A DNA stretch of 64,000 bases from assembly GCF_000315625.1 (NCBI RefSeq), contig NW_005434660.1, positions 364,768 through 428,767 on the forward strand, read 5' to 3'. Source of the stretch: Guillardia theta CCMP2712 (taxonomy: Eukaryota; Cryptophyceae; Pyrenomonadales; Geminigeraceae). Positions within the stretch are counted from its first letter, which is position 1, and each line of letters starts with the position of its first letter. Made by a program: the position numbers and the translations under genes. This document shows, one piece after another, positions 10,653 to 21,051 of the stretch. The notes beneath the pieces are model-generated. The model saw only the letters and a list, made by a program, of their open reading frames with translations. It searched no databases and had not been told where the DNA came from.

Positions 10653-11682
10653 ATGCAAGCGCAGGCCGACATGGCGTGGAGGCGGCGGGTGCTGCAGGAG
10701 GAGGCGATGATGGAGAGAAAGAAGTCAGCAGCGATCAGGACAAAACATCTCGCTGCCACGGGGTTTGGAGGAGCCTCTCGACGAGGTTACCCCTGGGCTG
10801 CTGACTCGCTTCTCACTTTTCATCCGCGTTCAAGTCCAGGCATGACAAACGGCCGTGGAGAGCAAGAATCGAAAGTTGTAGAAGCTGGAAGAGACCAAGT
10901 TGGAGGGAGTAGAGCCAGTAGCGAGCCACACGACTCAAGATTGAAGACAAGTGCTTCCTCAGCAGGCGGCACATCAAACAGAGGGTTGCCTCCCCTTCCA
11001 GGTGAACACTTCCTCGGTGATGGTAGTGGATTTTCTCACTCGATTGTTAGGGTCGAAGCTCGTCGCATCTCGGAAGCAAACTCCAGCATCAGCTCGGGGG
11101 CTTGACGATACGCACAACTCGCAGCTGACAACTAAAACCCTTGAGCCGAGAAGCAAAGCAGATTCAATCCGAGATTGGGTTATGCAGTCGGGATTGGTAG
11201 GGGCCGGGGGGTTTGTGCTCTGTCGGTTGATGACTGGAGGTCACAGGATGTGGGAGGATCGAGAAGGGCTCCGAGTGAAGCCTCGCATCGAACCCACGAG
11301 GAAGATGATAGGCAGAGCATGGTATCCTACTCCTCAGGAACTACCGTCCAAAGGTCTGCTTCTAGTCTCCAAAACTTAGCTCCTAACCGCATGGTCAGCT
11401 CCGTCCCCTCGCGTTATACACTTTCACGAGCTTCTCGAGCAAGCAGCCGAAGAAGTAGCGGCACCACAGGCAAGCTTTCCCAAGCCGCTTGCCTTCTTGC
11501 TCTGAATCGGTACGCAGCATCAAGGTTGCAGCGCCTGGAAGAGATTCTGGAAAGAGAGCGCAGCAAGGTGTAGGAGAGGACTTGTGCTGTGCCTGGTCTA
11601 ACTTCACGTGCAGCGGTTGGAAGCAGAGCGAGAGATCGAAGAGCTAAAGACGAAAGTGTTTGGAGGGTCTTCGGGCAAATAA
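10653..11682 (+). CDS. Basic, Ser/Arg-rich protein with C-terminal coiled coil
   Basis: Exons 10653-11001, 11051-11196, 11247-11567 and 11614-11682 (885 nt, 294 residues). Introns are 49, 50 and 46 bp, and all phases agree. The last intron begins GTGTAG and ends GTGCAG, and removing it turns a stop into a continued charged helix. The protein starts MQAQADMAWRRRVLQEEAMM, a short amphipathic helix, followed by a long low-complexity middle rich in Ser, Arg and Gly (SSRRSSGTTGK). It ends in a coiled coil, RLQRLEEILERERSK joined to RLEAEREIEELKTKV. No known domain is seen. It could be a cytoskeletal or centrosomal linker, but that is only a guess from composition. It converges on the WD40 gene at 11823. 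Confidence 0.7.
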
Positions 11683-11822
11683 TAACTTGTCACCTGTCCA
11701 TAACAGGAGCAGAAGAAAATGCTTCTGACTGAGGCTAGATATTGTGCGGAGATGATGAAGGGAAACAGAAAGAAAATCACCAGCAGACTGTCCTTGTCTG
11801 ACTATCTCCCTGTCTCCTCCCA

Positions 11823-13970
11823 TCATCGGTTCAAGCACGTAACGATTCCTGAGCGACCTGCCGCTGCGACAGCCTGCAATCTGCCTGCCTTCTTGTGAGC
11901 AAGGCAGGGGGGGAGCCGAGCTTACCTTGAAACAAGCGAATGCGGTGAAGTGCGACTTGAGCAGGGGGGAAGGAAAGCCTTCGTTGCTCCCCTTGAGCTT
12001 CAACTTGCGGCTTCAGATCTTGTATGGCACCTTCGTCCTCCTCCTCCTGCTTCCGCTTCTTGCCGGCTGCCGGACTTTTTTGTTTTCCCTTCTCGTTCCC
12101 CTTCTTTTGCCCATCCTTGCCAAGACGGTCGGCAGTCTTGAAGGAATCAGCATCGGTGGATCTCGCCGCTGTTCGAATCCGACGCTCAACCTGCCAGCTC
12201 TAAGAGAAGAGACGAGCTGTCGCTCATGTCGTACCTGCGGGCACGCCTCGAATCTCTGCTTCAGGCTCCTGCTCAGGCGGTCGGGCGCGTTGCTCACTCG
12301 CAGCTCCATCACATTCTGCCTCATCGCAAGCCTGCAGACAAATGAGCCTCCAAGGCCAGAAGCGTCTCCCGCCTACTCGGCCATGAGGAACGAGGTCGGG
12401 AGGGGCAGGTGGACGGGGTCCAGCAGGCCCAAGGGCATCTCGAGCATCGTGCCCTCAGAGGAGGCAAGAAGAAGCACGTCCGTTGCTTCATCGAAGCTGA
12501 AAGCACGCTCAGCAACGCCCCAGCAGCTGAGATTCGCTTACATCGAGTCCCAAAAAGTGAACTCTCGTGCAAAAATCCACCGTTGCACCATCTGCTTGAT
12601 CGCTAGGGTGCCAACACGTCCATCGTCCAGAGTGAAGACGATGGCTGGTCTTCCCTCATCGCTCTGCGATCCTCCCTTGCTCTTCCTCCCCTGGGCTGCT
12701 TGCCGCTTGCTTCCTCCGTCTACCCACACGAGCGACGTCACCCACGTACCCTTAGACACACTTTGCACGAAGATGGGCCAGTTGAGGTTTTCAATGCTCC
12801 ACAGCTTCACCTTGCCGTCGATGCCCCCTGTTGCAAAACTCCCGCTGGAAGCAATGGCATCATCGTCTACAGACTCTTCCCGCTCCTCACCTTGAGCACC
12901 ACGAGAGACAGGTAACTGCAGCAGCCTCCGAGGCATGCGCCTCTCTCACTCCTTCATATACCGACTGCCTCCACGTCTCCTCCACACAAGCATCGCCGCC
13001 TTCCTGCTTTTCTGCCTCCCCGCAGTCAGAAAGGATCCGGATATTTCCCGCACGCACCGAGCAATTCAGGGAGAAGGGGAAGCAGGAATATTGAGCCCGC
13101 CGTGGTCCCTGCTGCCACCCAGGGTTCTGCTTCCCCCGGGGACCACGAGAGGCAAGTTGGATAGCCCTCGTTGACGAGGAGCGAGAAGAGAGGTCCGTGA
13201 GTGAGGTGGAACCCTTGAGTTTCTGTGTGGAGGGAGACAAACTTGTTGTTGTCATGGGGCACCGATGAGCTCTGCAAGGCAGGTCAATCAGTCCGATGAG
13301 GAGGGGCCGCAAACACAAGGGGAGCTCACGGGGACCGAGTAGACCAAGATGTGCCCGCTGCTCGTTGCCGCCGCAAAGATGCCCAACCTGTGCGCTGCTC
13401 AACGGTCGAGGGGCCAGGAAGGGCTGGACCTGAAGGTGGTGCGGCTGCAGCGAGCTGGACACCAGGACAGAGCCAACGCAATCTGAAGAGCAAAGTTGAG
13501 ATTGCTGAAATGCAATCTTCGTTCTCACTCCGCAATCAACACCAAACGTGTACTCGAGCGAGGGAGCATATGATCTGTCAATCACCGATTCCTGCTGGCT
13601 GTCCACGAACACTTTCCAAACCTGGATCAGACTGCAAACAGGGAGAATCAGTGAAAGCTGCAGGGAGAAGAAAAGGCCAAAGATCAAGGAGCATCATGCT
13701 GGCGGCAAGCAGGTCTGTTTCCCTTGCGTGCATCACTTACCTCTTGCTGTTATCTCTCGTCCGGATTTGCGTCTCTTCATGACCTGATGGCATGGTGGCA
13801 AGAGCAAGAAACCCTTCCGCCTGCAAGCAGATCAGAGACTTTCTTCCAATCTCCTTCCTCCCTCCTACGCCATCCATTGAGTCCGTGAAGGGAGGTGCCC
13901 AATCCATCGCCCATACAGATCCTCCCACAAACAAGACACAGCCATGCGCCTTTTCTCGATGCTGCAACAT
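11823..13970 (-). CDS. WD40-repeat protein resembling TFIIIC subunit GTF3C2 (TFC6-like)
   Basis: A minus-strand gene of at least eight exons. Spliced fragments in order: HGCVLFVGGSVWAMDWAPPF (13970 region); QAEGFLALATM; a short LIQVWKVF; IALALSWCPARCSRTTFR joined to LGIFAAATSSGHILVYSVP; GYPTCLSWSPGEAEPWVAAG; SGSFATGGIDGKVKLWSIEN; FTFWDSI joined to FDEATDVLLLASSEGTMLEM; a Lys/Glu-rich segment; and AVAAAGRSGIVTCLNR before a TGA at 11823. The spacing 'GGxVWAMDW ... LALA ... LIQVW ... LSWCP ... LGIFAAA.SSGHILVYSVP' is the repeat logic of GTF3C2, a WD40 subunit of the RNA polymerase III factor TFIIIC. Donor GTAAGC at about 12540 is very strong. The 5' end is unresolved and may reach 14100 or further. 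The penultimate junction near 11885-11930 has no perfect phase solution. Confidence 0.6.
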
Positions 13971-14454
13971 GTTCGCAATGAGCCGTCTGATAACACATCA
14001 CAAGCCTTGACCGGGGTTCTGCTCTCATTGGAGTCTCGTTCTGGGCATATCAAAGAGCTTTGGAAAACCTTCAACTCTATTTGCAGGAGCTCACACACAA
14101 ACCTTGGACAAGAGAATGCACGCCTACCAGATGTAAACTGAGGACGAATACCGCCTACGACTTCCTGGGCTACTGGATCATGACGAGGGTTATACTAGAG
14201 GTAGTCATTCTCATGTATCTACAACATCATGAACAACCAACGTACTCCACGAAAAAGAAGTAGAGCTCTGCGCCAGTCCATACTCGGCCTGCAGGATTTG
14301 GCTGCGATGGTTCAAATTTCATCAGGACAAACTTGCAGCAAGAAAGTTTGCCTGTTCATGGAGGAGAAAAGCTCAGTGTTCAAGTAGGATTACGCTTCCA
14401 AGAGCACCTACTTTCCAATGGGTGTCAGCTCTACATGGTCAGCGCGTGTATACA
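13971..14454. other. Unresolved region between the WD40 gene and the CAT/CAC repeat
   Basis: May hold 5' exons of the minus-strand WD40 gene (13865-14098 is open on the minus strand). On the + strand a 51-codon frame starts at 14229 (MNNQRTPRKRSRALRQSIL) and ends at 14384; it is basic and too short to judge. Confidence 0.3.
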
Positions 14455-14517
14455 ATCACCATCACCATCACCATCATCACCATCACCATCACCATCACCA
14501 TCACCATCATCACCATC

Positions 14518-14580
<63 letters not shown>
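14455..14580 (+). repeat. (CAC/CAT)n microsatellite
   Basis: About 42 trinucleotide units, almost all CAC or CAT, with the CAT share rising toward the 3' end. Read in one frame it gives over 35 consecutive histidines and in the others Ser/Pro or Ile/Thr. No flanking coding evidence was found, so I treat the histidine run as a by-product. Confidence 0.9.
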
Positions 14581-14785
14581 TCACGTCCGACCAGATCACT
14601 ACATCGTCGTCGTCATCGTATCACCTCTGCCGCCATGGTCTGGTTGAGTATGTTGTTGCCTCCTCTCTTCGGCTCACAGCAGATCTAGCGAGGCAGCGTA
14701 TCTGCTTGCCCTCTCACTCATCTGACCAACAAGCCCGTACATGCTTCCGCACTTCAGTGAGCATGGAGTCGTTCCTCAACTTATT

Positions 14786-15600
14786 AGGCTTGCCGGGCCG
14801 GGCCGGGCCGGGCCGGAGGCTTGCCGGGCCTTCTTACTCAAAATTAAGTTAAAAATCGGTGATCAGTACGAGCCTCCGACAATCAGGCCGGGAGTCGGAC
14901 AGTCGGAGGACTGGAGCCTCGGAGGTCACTGTTGAAGCCTCGGAGGCTCAGGGCCCCCGCCTCAGGCGGCGCTCCGAGGCTCGCCGCGCGGCCGCAGTAC
15001 GGTACTGAGTCATGATCAACCGTGTCAGTGATGACAGTGATTGTCCTCGTACAACTCAGGCTGATGAAAGTTTTGACACTGATAACGTTGAGTAAAGACT
15101 CCCGAGGGCCTGCTCAGTGCCGGCGGCGCCACTGAAAGTTCCGATAACAAGCGGCTGAGCGGCAAGCCCGGCCCGTGAGATGGCGGCCCCTCCCTCTCCC
15201 CACCCCCGCCGGGCTCACGCCTGGTTTATTGGTCTGTTTGTCATCAGATCGTTGAATTGGAATTTATCGCATTGATGTGATCATATTTGAACTGATGACA
15301 CGGCATGGAAGTACTACCCGGGCGGTCAATGACTCTGGCACTACTGCTGGGCTATCAGTGCCACCACGGCGGGCATTGACGACCGTCCGACTAGCTAGCG
15401 CCAGAGCCGCTCGGCCCTCCTCAGACCCACTGGAATCATCATCGGACGATCTCAGGCTCCATCAATTCAACTTGGCATCGCAGTTTGACCGATTTCACAT
15501 TCTGCAGTCAATAGCAATAATGACGACCGTAAGGCGAAACAGTGACCGCGTACGGTAGTACCGTAGCACTTGATCTCCAAGACAGACACCTGACACTTGA
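14786..15600. repeat. GC-rich palindromic-word island 2 with AT-rich motif
   Basis: Starts with a GGGCCGGGCCGGGCCGG run at about 14793. It carries the AT-rich motif CTTACTCAAAATTAAGTTAA at 14833-14852, followed by AAAAATCGGTGATCAGTACG. Then come GCCTCCGAGGC, GGCGGCGCC and CAGTGATGACAGTGA words. The 3' half (15230-15600) is less GC-rich but keeps the CAGTGAC/TACGGTA vocabulary. No coding signal. Confidence 0.6.
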
Positions 15601-15802
15601 GCGAGAATAAACACGTCAGCACAATCATCAACCACTCAGGCCATTGACAAGTGAGAGGTACTACAATTACAATTCCCGGTGGAAGGGTCACGTTGAATGA
15701 ACAATCAACCAAACATGACACGCGAATCAATCATGAAAAACCATAAAAACACAGGATGAGTCTTACATTTCATCCCTTCTGTACACTCCCACCCTTCACG
15801 AT

Positions 15803-15972
15803 CTCCATTCTGCTCCCCTGCCCCACAGGGCCTCCTAGACTAGACAGTAAGAGCCGGTTAAGATCGATAGAAGCCAGGCAGACTCGAACTGCCTCTTGCA
15901 GCACCAGCAGCTTCTCGTTCGGTGTCGAATAACACCAGTTGGACCCTCGCATCCTTCCTCTCCTCTCACTCC
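15803..15972 (-). other. 3' flank of H2B copy A, part of the duplicated unit
   Basis: This 170-bp block downstream of the stop codon is shared with H2B copies B and C, so the duplicated unit includes the 3' untranslated region and presumed end-processing signals. It contains two hairpins: the one at 15921-15936 listed separately, and AGGCAG-TTCGAGT-CTGCCT (on the minus strand near 15878-15896). Confidence 0.7.
15921..15936 (-). promoter_or_regulatory. Candidate histone mRNA 3' stem-loop, copy A
   Basis: On the minus strand GGTGTTATTCGACACC can form a 6-bp stem (last pair T-G) with the 4-nt loop ATTC, about 40 nt after the H2B stop. Size, GG/CC ends and position fit the metazoan/algal replication-dependent histone stem-loop. 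The loop differs from the usual TTTC, so the call is tentative. Confidence 0.45.
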
Positions 15973-16350
15973 TTACGAGGACGAAGTGTACTTGGTCACA
16001 GCCTTGGTTCCCTCGGACACAGCGTGCTTGGCGAGCTCTCCAGGAAGGATGAGACGCACAGCAGTCTGGATCTCGCGAGCAGACAACGTTCCCTTCTTGT
16101 TGTACCTCACAAGCTTGCCGGCCTCGTTCGAGATCTTGTCGAAGATGTCCGAGATGAACGAGTTCATGATCGACATGGCCTTGGTGGAGATACCGGTGTC
16201 AGGGTGAACCTGCTTCAACACCTTGTAGATGTAGATGGAGTAGCTCTCGCTCCTCCTCTTCTTCTTCTTCTTCTTGTCGCCCTCAGCCTTGGGCTTCTTC
16301 TCCTTCTTGGGCTTCTTCTCCTTCTTGGGCGGCATGCCTCCGAACCCCAT
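15973..16350 (-). CDS. Histone H2B, copy A
   Basis: Intronless. The translated protein is a complete H2B: a Lys-rich tail ([18 protein letters not shown]), then the histone fold beginning [40 protein letters not shown], and the C-terminal helix [20 protein letters not shown]. It packages DNA as an H2A-H2B dimer in the nucleosome. Two in-frame starts exist. The upstream ATG ([10 protein letters not shown], 125 aa) is taken here; the second (MPPKK, at 16335) gives 120 aa and looks more like a normal H2B start. Copies A, B and C encode the same protein. Copy A has a few differences in its flanks that B and C share against it (for example ATTGTGCTGG versus TTTGTGCTGG just upstream of the start), so it is the more distant copy. 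Confidence 0.95.
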   Translation of the reverse strand: MGFGGMPPKKEKKPKKEKKPKAEGDKKKKKKRRSESYSIYIYKVLKQVHPDTGISTKAMSIMNSFISDIFDKISNEAGKLVRYNKKGTLSAREIQTAVRLILPGELAKHAVSEGTKAVTKYTSSS

Positions 16351-16457
16351 GCTGCTTGGATTGTGCTGGTCGCAGCTGCCGCCTTGTAATTTAAAGGGCT
16401 CGAGCCCCCCGCCCCCTCTCCTCCCTCACCCTCGCCCCGTTGGCTCCCGCCTCCTGT

Positions 16458-17260
16458 TTTTCGGGGATCATCATCAAGTGTGCCGGCCGGGCTCGCCTCC
16501 GAGGCAGACCTTTTTTTTAACTGAACTTTTTTTCTTTCAAGTTTTGAATCCCATACAGCCTCCGAAACTAGCAGCCCGGCCTGCCAGGCTGGCGCCGCCG
16601 GGGCCCGGCCCAGTGACGGGCGGCCCGGCCACTAAGGCCCCGGCCGGATCGCCAGCCCGGGCCCGGCCCAGACGGGCCGCGTGACTTCATGTGGCCGGTC
16701 CGGCCCCCGGCCCCCGGGCCGGGCACGGTTCGATGGAGGCTTAGGCCGCCAGTCACTGACTCGGACTTGCCGCGGGATGATGGCCCGCCGCCGGAAGCTG
16801 CGCCCCGGTTGGGCCTCCGAGGCTCGTCCGAGTCGGCGCTACCGTACACTGTGCCAGTCGGACAGTCACACCATCACTTAGCAGCTTCCGAAGCCCCCCG
16901 TTCGCGGCCCGGCCCGCCCGGCGTTCGCTGAGTCACCGTTTTTCAAGTCACGCGGCCGCCCGGGTCTAAAAAATAAGTTCTCGAACAGACTCGGACCGGA
17001 GGACCGTCGGACGGTCCGGCGCGCTGACGGGCCGCCGCCGCCTGTCACATGGGACGATGATCATCGGATGACAAGGTCCGATCATCGGGGCCGTTTTTGC
17101 TGACCCCATGCAAAGCCTCCGTGTGTCTCAAAGTGTAACTTTTCCTTTCGTCAATTTCAGATTATTATTGTGCCCAGTACCGCCAGTAGCCCAACAGACA
17201 GTCATCACCCACCCTGTTTACCTACTGATGGTTAGCAACAAGTGGGTATCGACGACAGTC
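16458..17260. repeat. GC-rich palindromic-word island 3
   Basis: Runs upstream of H2B copy A toward the RWP-RK gene. Rich in GGCCCGG, CCCGGGCC, CAGTCACTGACT and GATGATCATCGGATGA words, interrupted by T-rich patches at about 16510-16540 and AAAAAATAAGTTC at about 16968. Open frames here are Pro/Gly/Arg/Ala readings of the GC bias. Confidence 0.6.
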
Positions 17261-17480
17261 TTTAGAGGGTACCGGTCCTATTTAGGATGTGGCCAATTGG
17301 CTTCCAACCGTTGCAAGATGAATCGGTCAGAATGAGCACGGACTACTTTACTGCAGGCTCCGTGTTTTGTTTTGTTTTCTTTCAGCGGATATGCTTGGTT
17401 TGGCTCTTTCTTATTATTCCTTATTCCCCCAACTCCCGATTCCTGTAAAGCTTTCCCGTTGCCGATTTGCTTCTGAAACC

Positions 17481-17957
17481 GCCTGCCCAGTCCCTCCCCA
17501 TGGAAGTCAAAGCCACCAGAGTCAAGGTCTGCCCTCGCCCTCGAGGAAACGTCTTGAGCTACTCCCCTCAAGAGCCCGTCAGCCTCGACCAAGCCCTGGT
17601 CAAGTCGCTCTTTCATCTCACGCAGTATGAGGCAGCCCAGGCTATCGGGATCTCTCTGTCCTCTCTCAAGCTAGCCTGCCGTCGCATGGGCATCAGAAAG
17701 TGGCCCTACAACCGACGGAATATGTCGAGGAAAAGCGAGACGAAACGGCCCGCTGGCAAGGAGGGCTCAGGAGCGAGTGAGGGGGAGGAAGAAGCAGCCA
17801 TGCATGTGCTGTTTGCTCAGACGAGACCGTACTGGCTGGAGTCAGGCTTGGAGGAGCTGCTGGAGGAGAGCCTGATGCATGTGTCCGGGAGGGCGTTGTA
17901 GATTGTTTCTTGAACTGTGTACAATAGATGAAAATGAAATTTGTTTGTTTTTACTTT
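17481..17957 (+). repeat. Direct repeat unit 1 carrying the RWP-RK gene
   Basis: About 477 bp, nearly identical to 18999-19474. It begins 19 bp before the ATG (GCCTGCCCAGTCCCTCCCC) and ends in the 3' flank at TTTGTTTGTTTTTACTTTA. The only difference I saw is T versus C in an Ala codon (GCT/GCC). Upstream and downstream sequences are unrelated between the two copies. Confidence 0.9.
17500..17901 (+). CDS. Short RWP-RK domain protein, copy 1
   Basis: 133 residues from the ATG at 17500 (MEVKATRVKVCPRPRGNVLS). Residues 30-75 form an RWP-RK DNA-binding domain: SLFHLTQYEAAQAIGISLSS, then KLACRRMGIRKWPYNRR, where the signature reads K-W-P-Y. The family acts as plant and algal transcription factors in nitrogen response and gamete specification. 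This protein has only the DNA-binding domain plus an acidic tail (EGEEEAAMHV...ESGLEELLEESL) that could act as an activation or interaction helix. There is no PB1 or GAF-like region, so it resembles the short RKD/MID class rather than NIN-like proteins. Nearly identical to the copy at 19017. Confidence 0.85.
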   Translation: MEVKATRVKVCPRPRGNVLSYSPQEPVSLDQALVKSLFHLTQYEAAQAIGISLSSLKLACRRMGIRKWPYNRRNMSRKSETKRPAGKEGSGASEGEEEAAMHVLFAQTRPYWLESGLEELLEESLMHVSGRAL

Positions 17958-18998
17958 TATTTGCAACCATGCTTCACACAACCACCACAACAAGTTCGTC
18001 ACACCCCGAAGCTTGACGGGTTGCAAACGTCTACAGCGAATGCACAAGGAACCTCTGTTAGATCAGCGTGGCGTACAAGATGAGGAGAGAGATCAGACCC
18101 TTCTAGCTGAATAGGCCAAGCAAGGACTACCTGTAGTCCTTGCATGCACGAGCACACTCGATTTGTGCAAGCTCTCATTTTTTGCAAGCTTCTGCTCCAC
18201 TTCTTACCAGGAATGAGGAAACCACCCGTGCTAGAGGCGCTCTCTTTGCCACCAGGGTTCATCCTCTAGAGCACATCTAGCAGTTGTATGCTTTCAGTCC
18301 TTCGAGAGTCCTTCGCCTGACTTTGTTGACGATCAAGGCTAAACCTAGCTTTGAGTGCAAGATAACTTTATCAGAGCCCTAGCACAGCGAGCTGTCAATG
18401 GCATATTTTACCGAGTTTTTCTTATGGCAATGTTTGGTTTTCTGTTTGTAACGTGTATAGGGGGTAGCTGGCGCACATGGTATTTTCTTCTCACGATGCT
18501 GGCAAACGGCACATTAGCACCCTTTCTGACGGTGCTTTGCTCCCTCCTTTCACGCAACCTGCTCTTGAAGGTTCAGAGTGGTAATATTCGAAGATGATTA
18601 TTTCCAATGCAACACAATCATAAATACAGGATCGCGAACAACAATGCCATGTTGTTGATTCATATTCGTTACAATCTTTCTCAAAGATTGAAATTCGTTA
18701 CAGTCTTACTATACTCAAAACATGTCATATATATCTAGGAGTGACTGGGCGGAGGACGTCTACCTCGTCAGCTTTGACTGGATGCTGACAAACGTGAGGC
18801 TCGAGCGTAGCTGAAACTACTCTCTTTCACTTTTGAATTCTTGCAGCCTCTTCGGAGAAGAATATCTTTTTTTCTTTAGCCCGCTTGTTCCCCCACTTGA
18901 AACTCGTAGGTGACACCACGCTACTCCCCGCGACGCCGTCTCCTCACGCCTGTTCCCCTCCTCTTTGTCTTTTCAAGTGTCGTTCTTCTGTGACAACG
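17958..18998. other. Spacer between the two RWP-RK copies
   Basis: No convincing gene. A frame at 18355-18597 encodes a hydrophobic 80-residue peptide but starts at GTG, has no ATG of note and no family. An imperfect hairpin (CAATCTTTCTCAAAGATTG) lies near 18670. This spacer contains the promoter of copy 2 and is unlike the sequence upstream of copy 1. Confidence 0.4.
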
Positions 18999-19474
18999 CC
19001 TGCCCAGTCCCTCCCCATGGAAGTCAAAGCCACCAGAGTCAAGGTCTGCCCTCGCCCTCGAGGAAACGTCTTGAGCTACTCCCCTCAAGAGCCCGTCAGC
19101 CTCGACCAAGCCCTGGTCAAGTCGCTCTTTCATCTCACGCAGTATGAGGCAGCCCAGGCCATCGGGATCTCTCTGTCCTCTCTCAAGCTAGCCTGCCGTC
19201 GCATGGGCATCAGAAAGTGGCCCTACAACCGACGGAATATGTCGAGGAAAAGCGAGACGAAACGGCCCGCTGGCAAGGAGGGCTCAGGAGCGAGTGAGGG
19301 GGAGGAAGAAGCAGCCATGCATGTGCTGTTTGCTCAGACGAGACCGTACTGGCTGGAGTCAGGCTTGGAGGAGCTGCTGGAGGAGAGCCTGATGCATGTG
19401 TCCGGGAGGGCGTTGTAGATTGTTTCTTGAACTGTGTACAATAGATGAAAATGAAATTTGTTTGTTTTTACTTT
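18999..19474 (+). repeat. Direct repeat unit 2 carrying the RWP-RK gene
   Basis: Partner of 17481-17957. Homology stops at TTTTTACTTTA, after which copy 2 continues GGGTTTGCAGG while copy 1 continues TTTGCAACC. Confidence 0.9.
19017..19418 (+). CDS. Short RWP-RK domain protein, copy 2
   Basis: The same 133-residue protein as the gene at 17500, with one silent difference seen. The frame is open upstream to 18885, but identity with copy 1 begins just before the ATG at 19017, which supports that start. The copies are in direct orientation about 1.5 kb apart. Since their upstream regions differ, they may be expressed differently while encoding the same factor. Alternatively one copy could be silent; the sequence cannot decide. 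Confidence 0.85.
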   Translation: MEVKATRVKVCPRPRGNVLSYSPQEPVSLDQALVKSLFHLTQYEAAQAIGISLSSLKLACRRMGIRKWPYNRRNMSRKSETKRPAGKEGSGASEGEEEAAMHVLFAQTRPYWLESGLEELLEESLMHVSGRAL

Positions 19475-20230
19475 AGGGTTTGCAGGCTGTTTACATTGAA
19501 CCAGCCTCGCGGCAAAGAGAGTTTTCTACACGTCATAGGCAGTTGCACTACAGGGAGGACTAAAAACGTTTCAAGGCTATCACGTTTGGTTCAGTCCTAA
19601 GTGTTCAACGAAACATTCCGCAATTTTGCATCTAATCATCATTCCTGCATCAGGATGCTCTTTTCACCGAAGCGGACTGCCTGGATGGACCTCCTCTTCC
19701 CGAGGTCTAGCTAGTGCTACTACGAGCACTATGTGTAGTAGCAGCACTACGAGCACTATGTGTAGTAGCAGCACTACGAGCACTATGTGTATAAGTAGCA
19801 CTAGCTGATGAGGGAACTGTCCCAACGAACAAGCGAAGTTGTGCTTGGGACGAGGAGGATGCAAGCTTGAAGCTAGATTCTTTTATGTACAGCAGACAAT
19901 AGTACAGCCTCGGACACTGTTAATTGTGGTTCGTATCCCGGAGGAATGGGAGAGAGAGGACCTGGCCTCCCTTTCAATGATAGAGTTGGAGACAGATCTC
20001 GTTTCCGTTGTACTTGTACTGTGCAACAAGACAGAGTACTGGAGTTGCAGCCAGATCACCGGATTGTAAAAGGCGCTGACCGGTGGGCGTGCCGCATCCC
20101 GCTGTACATGAGTTAACAAATCTAGCTTCTTTGCGCATCATCTGTTCACTCGCCCTTGTAAGTGCACTACTATGATCGCTCTTCATGACCTAACGCTCAG
20201 TTGTCACCGAGTCAAGTTGGTTCACCGCCG
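19475..20230. other. Non-coding region
   Basis: Apart from the tandem repeat at 19722-19801 there is no persuasive gene; frames on either strand are short and lack domain character. Confidence 0.4.
19722..19801 (+). repeat. Three-copy 27-bp tandem repeat with internal dyad
   Basis: The unit AGCACTATGTGTAGTAGCAG plus CACTACG occurs about three times. CTACTAC...GTAGTAG arms flank each ACGAGCACTATGT core, so each unit can fold back on itself. Non-coding as far as I can tell; the frame across it (SSTTSTMC repeats) is a reading of the repeat. Confidence 0.75.
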
Positions 20231-20960
20231 CCGATCATATTCACGCTGAGTCTCGCGGCGCCCGCATCTTTACTCAAAGTTAACTTAGTAAGTTAAAAAG
20301 CAGCCTAGGCATCTACTGAATCAGGCTGCAGCGGGCACGGTGTCGGGCGGTCGGCGGCGCCCGGACTCGGACGGCCCCCGGATAAGCCGCCGCTTCAACC
20401 GGGAGTATCAGTGCCCGGCCCGCCGCCCCCGCGGCGGCCCAGGGCCGCCCGGCAGCCTGGGGCCGCCGGCCCGGGGTGGAACTTGCTTCGGCGGCGCGGC
20501 CCGGCCGCGGTGCGGGCCCGCCCCGGGTACGGTCCGACACCGTACTGCGGCCGGCGGCTGCTGGCCGATGATGCCGCAGACGGTGCCAGCCACAAGGAGG
20601 CTGACCGGGCCCGGACTAAGCCTTACGCCGCCGGCGCCGGACCGGGCCGCCGCTGAGCGGCTGCGTGGCGGGCTCGCGGCGGCAGTGGCCGGGCCGCCGG
20701 GCCATAATCCGACTCGGCGATGCCATGATCATCGTCGGCCCGGCCCCGGGCCGGGGCGGCGGCCGGGCGCCGCCCGGTCAGCCTGGCCGGCGCTGCCGGG
20801 GACGCCGGGAAGTCCGGCCGCCAGGCTCACCGTCTTGGCGGATCTTCTGGCGGATTGTCAAGACGGTTGAACGAAAGCAAGTTGAACTCAGTGACTCACG
20901 CCACGGTCCCCGGGGAGCGGCCGGCTGCCGCCTCAGATGTGCTGTATGAGATGGACGTGG
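20231..20960. repeat. GC-rich palindromic-word island 4 with AT-rich motif
   Basis: The AT-rich motif TTTACTCAAAGTTAACTTAG, followed by TAAGTTAAAAAG, is at 20269-20300, close to the left edge. The rest is CCGGCCCGGG, GGCGGCGCCCG, TACGGTCCGACACCGTA and CAGTGACTCACG words. The + frame 20340-20870 is open for 176 codons but is only a Gly/Pro/Arg/Ala reading of the bias. Confidence 0.65.
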
Positions 20961-21051
20961 GTCAAGTGCACAGGGATAAGACCACCCCTCTTTGTACCCT
21001 CATAAGCACCGGTGAGACCAACCAACTGCTTTCATTGGTCGAACTGCCAGC

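Noticed and set aside
11927-12895. 322-codon + frame
   Set aside because: It is the shadow of WD40 exons on the minus strand, which have domain support and splice signals.
14418-14852. Protein with more than 35 consecutive histidines
   Set aside because: The run is a (CAC/CAT)n microsatellite, flanking codons show no domain, and the two other frames are open across it too.
18355-18597. 80-codon hydrophobic + frame between the RWP-RK genes
   Set aside because: Starts at GTG, no ATG-based model and no family; likely chance.
20340-20870. 176-codon + frame in GC island 4
   Set aside because: Gly/Pro/Arg/Ala composition follows from GC bias; stops are rare by chance in such DNA and comparable frames appear on both strands.
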